Source: a bacterium (GTDB lineage: Bacteria > Patescibacteriota > Patescibacteriia > Buchananbacterales > UBA6539). Taken from it: 8,287 nt of DNA. A program made the position numbers and the translations under genes. The notes beneath the pieces were generated by a model. It saw nothing but the letters and a program-made list of their open reading frames with translations, ran no database searches and had not been told where the DNA came from. Location of the stretch: positions 1 to 8,287 of the forward strand of contig JAHFHR010000033.1 in assembly GCA_023246815.1 (NCBI GenBank), given 5' to 3'. Positions 4,331 to 8,287 of this stretch are shown piece by piece (within the stretch, counting starts at the first letter, position 1; each line of letters starts with the position of its first letter).

Positions 4331-7151
4331 ATGACAAAACCTTTTTGAGGTACTTTCCGGTATAACTCCACCGAGCACTCTTGGCAATCTTTTCCGGCGT
4401 GCCTTCGGCAATCACCCGTCCGCCTTTATCTCCACCTTCCGGACCAAGATCAATCACCCAGTCCGCTGATTTAATGACATCAAGATTGTGTTCAATAACC
4501 AAAACACTATTAGCTTTCTCAACCAAGCGATGAAACACTTCAAGTAAGCGCTTGACATCATCAAAATGCAACCCAGTGGTTGGCTCATCAAGAATATATA
4601 ACGTATCTCCACCCTTACGTGATAACTCAGAGGTCAACTTGATACGCTGGGCTTCTCCACCGGATAACGTCGTTGCCGCCTGACCAAGGGCAATGTAACC
4701 CAGACCAACATCATGTAAGGTTTGCAATTTATTTTTGATTGCCGGGATGTGCTCAAAAAATGCCAACGCTTCCTCAACCGTCATCGCCAGTACGTCGGCA
4801 ATGTTTTTACTTTTATATTTTACCGACAGCGTCTCCGCATTGTAACGGGTGCCCTTGCATTTTTCACATTCAATGTAGACATCGGGCAAGAAATTCATTT
4901 CAATTTTTTTGACACCATCGCCCTCGCACTCGTCGCACCGTCCACCAGGGACATTGAATGAAAACCGACCCGGCCGGTAGCCACGAGTCTTTGCTTCTTG
5001 CGTCTGGGAAAATAAATCTCGAATCGGACCGAACACACCAATGTATGTCGCGGGATTACTGCGTGGTGTGCGACCAATCGGCGATTGATCAACAATGACT
5101 ACTTTTTCCAGCTGGCCATAACCTTTGATTTTTTTATGCTCGCCGGGAATATCAGTGGTAGCCCAAAATACTTTATACATCGCTTTATATAAAATATCAT
5201 TAACCAGCGTTGATTTGCCCGAACCGGAAACACCGGTAACGCAGGTAAGCACTTTGAGCGGAATTTTTACATCAATATTTTTGAGATTATGTTCAGACGC
5301 GCCAATAATTTCTAAAAAATCATAGGCTTTACGGCGCTTCTTGGGTACGGGAATCTCTTTTTTACCACTTAAATAATCACCGGTGACCGAACTCTTGGCT
5401 TTACTAATCCCAGCTGGAGGTCCAGAATACACAATGTGCCCACCGTGAATACCCGCGCCCGGCCCCAAATCAAGCAGGTGATCGGCGGCACGAATAGTCT
5501 CTTCGTCGTGCTCAACCACCACTACGGTGTTTCCTAAATCACGTAAGTGCCGCAGCGTTTTGATCAAGCGATCATTGTCACGCTGATGTAGGCCGATTGA
5601 TGGTTCATCAAGAATATACAACACTCCGCGTAATTCAGAACCAATCTGGGTAGCCAGTCGGATACGCTGCGCTTCCCCACCGGATAATGTTCGAGCTTCA
5701 CGAGAAAGACTTAAGTAATCCAAACCAACGTCCACTAAGAATTGTAACCGCGCGATAATTTCCCGCAAAATCAACTTGGCAATTTCCGTTTCTCTGGCAG
5801 TCAACTGTAAAGCATTAAAAGACGCCAGTAATTTCTCAATGGATAATTCCGTCACTTCCCAGATATTCTTACCATCGATGGTGACGGCCAAGGTTTCCGG
5901 TTTAAGGCGTTTACCGTTGCAAACTTGGCACGGTCCGGTACGCATGTACTTTTCAATTTCACGACGGCGGTAATCAGATTCGGTTTGCTGGTACAGTCGA
6001 TCAAGCTGTGGCACCACCCCCTCAAACTCACCAAGCCAGGAAAACGTTGAACCTTTTTTACTGGACAACTCAAACCGTATTTTACTGTCTGAACCATACA
6101 AAATAATCTCCTGTACCTTTGTTGGCAATTTCTTGAATGGCGTCCAAAAATCAAATTTGTACTCTTTCGCTAAACCATCTAAAAGTTGTTTACGCCAACC
6201 CTCGCCGTGCGTCTGCCAAGGCTTGACCGCGCCTTCAGCTAAACTTAATGACCTGTCTGGTACAACCAAATTTTCATCAACGCTCTGCAAATACCCAAGT
6301 CCGTGACATTTTGGGCAGGCTCCAAATGGTGAGTTAAATGAAAACATGCGCGGCTGTAGCTCTTCAATAGAAATACCACAGTCCAGACAGGCATTGTGAC
6401 TGGAAAACATTTTTTCATCACTATTAATGATCGCTATGGTCAGACCCTCAGCTTCGCCAAGTGCCGTTTCTACGGCTTCATTAATGCGTGACCGAGCGGC
6501 TTTAGCAACGACGACACGGTCCACCATAATCTCAATGGTATGCTTAATCTGTTTGTCCAGTTTGATATTCTCCCGATCAGACAATTCATGGACGGTACCA
6601 TCCACACGCACACGCGAAAATCCGCGCTTATCAAAATCTTCAAACAGCTTTTCATAAGTACCTTTTTTAGCGCGAATCACGGGCGCTAAAATTTGCAGCT
6701 TAGTCCCCGGCTTTTCTCGCATCAAAATATCAGTGATGATTTCCGCAGACTGTGGACTAATACGTTTACCACAGTTGGGACAATGCGGCACACCAACACG
6801 CGCATACAATAAACGCAGGTAGTCTAAAATCTCTGTAATGGTACCAACAGTTGACCGTGGGTTTTTAGAAATTGATTTTTGTTCAATAGAAATAGCTGGT
6901 GACAGACCAGTAATCTTATCAACATCTGGCTTGTTCATCAGACCCAAAAATTGTCGCGCGTACGCAGAGAGTGATTCAACGTAGCGTCGTTGGCCTTCGG
7001 CATATAAGGTATCAAAAGCCAGCGTAGATTTACCTGAGCCAGATAGGCCAGTGACCACAGTTAATTTATCAATTGGAATCTCAGCATCAACGTTTTTAAG
7101 GTTGTGCTCACGTGCTCCTTTAATTACTATTTTTTCTCTTGAAATAGCCAT
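4329..7151 (-). CDS. uvrA: UvrA, damage-sensing ABC ATPase of excision repair
   Basis: UvrA dimers recognise helix distortions and load UvrB onto DNA; the protein is cytoplasmic. All family landmarks are present in 940 aa, the normal length. The first ATPase half has Walker A GLSGSGKST (35-43), signature LSGGE (489-493) and Walker B YILDEP (512-517). The second has Walker A GVSGSGKST (640-648), signature LSGGE (829-833) and Walker B YILDEP (852-857). The zinc module in the first half uses Cys255/258/279/282. The DNA-contacting module in the second half uses Cys739/742/762/765. A further pair, Cys124/127, is also typical. The gene is intact. It lies upstream of uvrC and downstream of uvrB on the same strand, but small opposite-strand genes separate all three, so they are not one simple operon. 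No Shine-Dalgarno sequence precedes the ATG, and its promoter is not clear. Confidence 0.98.
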   Translation of the reverse strand: MAISREKIVIKGAREHNLKNVDAEIPIDKLTVVTGLSGSGKSTLAFDTLYAEGQRRYVESLSAYARQFLGLMNKPDVDKITGLSPAISIEQKSISKNPRSTVGTITEILDYLRLLYARVGVPHCPNCGKRISPQSAEIITDILMREKPGTKLQILAPVIRAKKGTYEKLFEDFDKRGFSRVRVDGTVHELSDRENIKLDKQIKHTIEIMVDRVVVAKAARSRINEAVETALGEAEGLTIAIINSDEKMFSSHNACLDCGISIEELQPRMFSFNSPFGACPKCHGLGYLQSVDENLVVPDRSLSLAEGAVKPWQTHGEGWRKQLLDGLAKEYKFDFWTPFKKLPTKVQEIILYGSDSKIRFELSSKKGSTFSWLGEFEGVVPQLDRLYQQTESDYRRREIEKYMRTGPCQVCNGKRLKPETLAVTIDGKNIWEVTELSIEKLLASFNALQLTARETEIAKLILREIIARLQFLVDVGLDYLSLSREARTLSGGEAQRIRLATQIGSELRGVLYILDEPSIGLHQRDNDRLIKTLRHLRDLGNTVVVVEHDEETIRAADHLLDLGPGAGIHGGHIVYSGPPAGISKAKSSVTGDYLSGKKEIPVPKKRRKAYDFLEIIGASEHNLKNIDVKIPLKVLTCVTGVSGSGKSTLVNDILYKAMYKVFWATTDIPGEHKKIKGYGQLEKVVIVDQSPIGRTPRSNPATYIGVFGPIRDLFSQTQEAKTRGYRPGRFSFNVPGGRCDECEGDGVKKIEMNFLPDVYIECEKCKGTRYNAETLSVKYKSKNIADVLAMTVEEALAFFEHIPAIKNKLQTLHDVGLGYIALGQAATTLSGGEAQRIKLTSELSRKGGDTLYILDEPTTGLHFDDVKRLLEVFHRLVEKANSVLVIEHNLDVIKSADWVIDLGPEGGDKGGRVIAEGTPEKIAKSARWSYTGKYLKKVLS

Positions 7152-7167
7152 TATTTTAGATTAATCA

Positions 7168-7196
7168 TTGACTAAATTTATAAAATATGCTATAAT
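7168..7196 (+). promoter_or_regulatory. Strong extended -10 promoter of the membrane protein gene
   Basis: TTGACT (7168-7173) and a perfect TATAAT (7191-7196) are separated by an ideal 17 nt. A TG one base upstream of the -10 gives an extended -10. It is the best promoter in the window. Its -35 lies only 17 nt from the uvrA start codon on the other strand, so it probably interferes with uvrA transcription. Confidence 0.8.
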
Positions 7197-7244
7197 ATTA
7201 TTAAGCTTTATTGAACTAAGGACCAAAACAGGGAGGACGGTACG

Positions 7245-7811
7245 ATGTTATTCGCTCTTTTAAATCTAGCCTTATGTGCCATCGGTTACGCAATTGCCTA
7301 CCGAGAGGAACGGTGGAGCCACGGTCAAATGGGGCCGAGGTCACTGCCGTACCTCAAGCACGGCGGAATGTGGGCGGATTGGTTTCTACTAACACCAATC
7401 GCTTACATTGTCCAAGACAGCATTCTGCAGTCTTGGACACCGGAAAAACTCACTATCAGTTTCGTGAGTGCGACAGTGGTCAGTATCATCGCCCACATCT
7501 TTTGGGCCTGGCTACAACCGATACCGGGTCATATCGTCGACCCCCGACAACACCGGCTGCCAGTCGGCGGATACTACCACATGGCATACACTGCCATCGC
7601 CCTAGGGTTAATCCTTCAGTTCTATCTCTTCACACCGGAAGCAGATAAACTGGCGGTATCGATCCTCCTAACTGTCTGGGTTGTCCCGTCGACAATACAA
7701 CCTGGCTGGTACGTAGCGAAAGTTACGACCGGAAAAGGAAAAATCGACGGCACCAGCTGGACCGCATCCACAATATTATGGGTGGTCATCTGGATTGGCT
7801 ACCTACTCTAA
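7245..7811 (+). CDS. Polytopic membrane protein of unknown function, 188 aa (cassette 4)
   Basis: The start at ATG 7245 follows GGGAGG (7231-7236) by 8 nt. The protein has about six hydrophobic segments: residues 1-19, 43-61, 70-90, 112-130, 136-156 and 173-188, with the last ending at the C-terminus. Polar residues in or near these segments include His39, Asp45, Asp58, His84, His96, His103 and His112. Several tryptophans line the segments (Trp43, Trp46, Trp87, Trp89, Trp145, Trp179, Trp183). The loop at about 92-109 holds PGHIVDPRQHRLPVGGY and is the most motif-like part. I cannot assign a family. The clustered histidines and aspartates could suggest metal or proton handling, but that is speculation. 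The gene lies between uvrB and uvrA on the opposite strand, with its own strong promoter and terminator. Confidence 0.85.
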   Translation: MLFALLNLALCAIGYAIAYREERWSHGQMGPRSLPYLKHGGMWADWFLLTPIAYIVQDSILQSWTPEKLTISFVSATVVSIIAHIFWAWLQPIPGHIVDPRQHRLPVGGYYHMAYTAIALGLILQFYLFTPEADKLAVSILLTVWVVPSTIQPGWYVAKVTTGKGKIDGTSWTASTILWVVIWIGYLL

Positions 7812-7833
7812 ATCTAACACAATCAGTCCACGC

Positions 7834-7872
7834 GCCCCGAAAGAGTCTTCTCTTCTCGGGGCTCTTTCTTTA
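7834..7872 (+). terminator. Rho-independent terminator of the membrane protein gene
   Basis: GCCCCGA (7834-7840) pairs with TCGGGGC (7856-7862), with an inner AGAG/CTCT pairing across a small interior loop. TCTTTCTTTA follows. The T-rich tract runs into the uvrB stop codon (7870-7872) of the opposite strand. No T run follows it on the minus strand. Confidence 0.8.
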
Positions 7873-8287
7873 TAGCTTCTTTTTCAGCTCTTCAATCTTA
7901 TCCCGTAACTCAATTGCTTTTTCAAAATTTAACTCCTCTGATGCTACTTGCATTTGACCTTCAAGATCCAAAATCATTTTATCAATAGCTAGTTCATCGC
8001 CTTTTTCGTTTGGCTCAATCACCACGTCCTCCTCAGCAATAGACTTGATGATCGTCGTCGGCGTAATACCGTGTTTTTTATTGTGTGCGGTTTGCAGCGC
8101 GCGGCGGCGTTCGGTCTCAGAAATAGCTTGCTTGATACCATCAGTTCTTCGATCAGCATACATAATGACACGAGAGTCAACATTACGGGAAGCACGTCCG
8201 ATGGTCTGAATCAAACTACGGGCGTTACGCAAAACGCCTTCTTTATCGGCATCAAGGATTGCCACAAAAGCTACTTCCGGAATATCA
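7870..8287 (-). CDS. uvrB: UvrB, excision repair helicase-like subunit, C-terminal 138 residues (runs off right edge)
   Basis: UvrB verifies damage handed over by UvrA and recruits UvrC. The frame is open to the right edge; the first complete codons read DIPEVAF-VAILDADKEG, which belongs to the helicase core. The GTG at 8265 is an internal valine codon, not a start. Helicase motif VI is clear as QTIGRASRN, with its arginine finger region. The typical linker with ETERRR follows. The end of the protein, roughly the last 32 residues, is a UVR motif (DLEGQMQVASEELNFEKA then ELRDKIEELKKKL) that pairs with the matching motif in UvrC. The gene ends with TAA inside the T-rich tract of the convergent terminator. 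About 500 N-terminal residues, including the Walker motifs and beta-hairpin, lie outside the window. Confidence 0.96.
   Translation of the reverse strand, partial: DIPEVAFVAILDADKEGVLRNARSLIQTIGRASRNVDSRVIMYADRRTDGIKQAISETERRRALQTAHNKKHGITPTTIIKSIAEEDVVIEPNEKGDELAIDKMILDLEGQMQVASEELNFEKAIELRDKIEELKKKL

Noticed and set aside
7274..7648. 124-codon plus-strand ORF in another frame
   Set aside because: It is a shadow of the membrane protein gene, which has the promoter, ribosome binding site and hydrophobic segments.
1..8287. CRISPR array, tRNA, rRNA, insertion sequence or phage integration site
   Set aside because: No spaced identical repeats, tRNA-like cloverleaf, transposase or integrase sequence was seen.

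Overview
The window is a bacterial chromosomal segment of moderate GC, built around the nucleotide excision repair genes. On the minus strand, in transcriptional order from the right edge, lie the 3' end of uvrB (cut by the edge), a complete uvrA, a complete but reduced uvrC, a frameshifted lipoprotein gene, and the 5' part of a secreted acidic protein that runs off the left edge. The UvrC lacks both its central cysteine cluster and its C-terminal helix-hairpin-helix domain. The lipoprotein carries a cysteine motif and a beta-sandwich-like tail that I associate with Patescibacteria (Candidate Phyla Radiation). Together these suggest a CPR/Patescibacteria genome, probably Parcubacteria-like. 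That assignment is an inference, with no rRNA or ribosomal protein here to anchor it.

The other striking component is four small plus-strand genes filling the gaps between the minus-strand genes: an 87-aa acidic protein (725-988), a 124-aa protein (3562-3936), a 65-aa zinc-ribbon-like protein (4069-4266) and a 188-aa polytopic membrane protein (7245-7811). None has a function I can recognise. Each looks like a self-contained cassette: its own sigma70-type promoter, a short leader, a strong Shine-Dalgarno sequence, one ORF, and a Rho-independent terminator. Three of the four also have an inverted repeat immediately after the -10 element.

The minus-strand genes contrast with this. They have no Shine-Dalgarno sequence, and for three of them a good -10 element ends only 6-8 nt before the ATG, which predicts leaderless or nearly leaderless mRNAs. 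The cassettes and the minus-strand genes therefore seem to use different initiation styles.

Layout: 1-581 secreted protein (-); 582-724 divergent promoters; 725-1104 cassette 1 with terminator; 1117-1814 frameshifted lipoprotein (-); 1815-1921 intergenic; 1922-3505 uvrC (-); 3506-3561 overlapping divergent promoters; 3562-3967 cassette 2; 3979-4330 cassette 3; 4329-7151 uvrA (-); 7152-7244 divergent promoter region; 7245-7872 cassette 4; 7870-8287 uvrB 3' end (-). No gene-free stretch exceeds 300 bases. No tRNA, rRNA, CRISPR array or insertion sequence was seen.

UvrA, UvrB and UvrC would act in sequence: UvrA finds damage and loads UvrB, and UvrB recruits UvrC through paired UVR motifs, both visible here. 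UvrC then cuts on both sides of the lesion. Nothing in the sequences ties the cassette proteins to repair; their placement may only reflect tolerated insertion points between genes.
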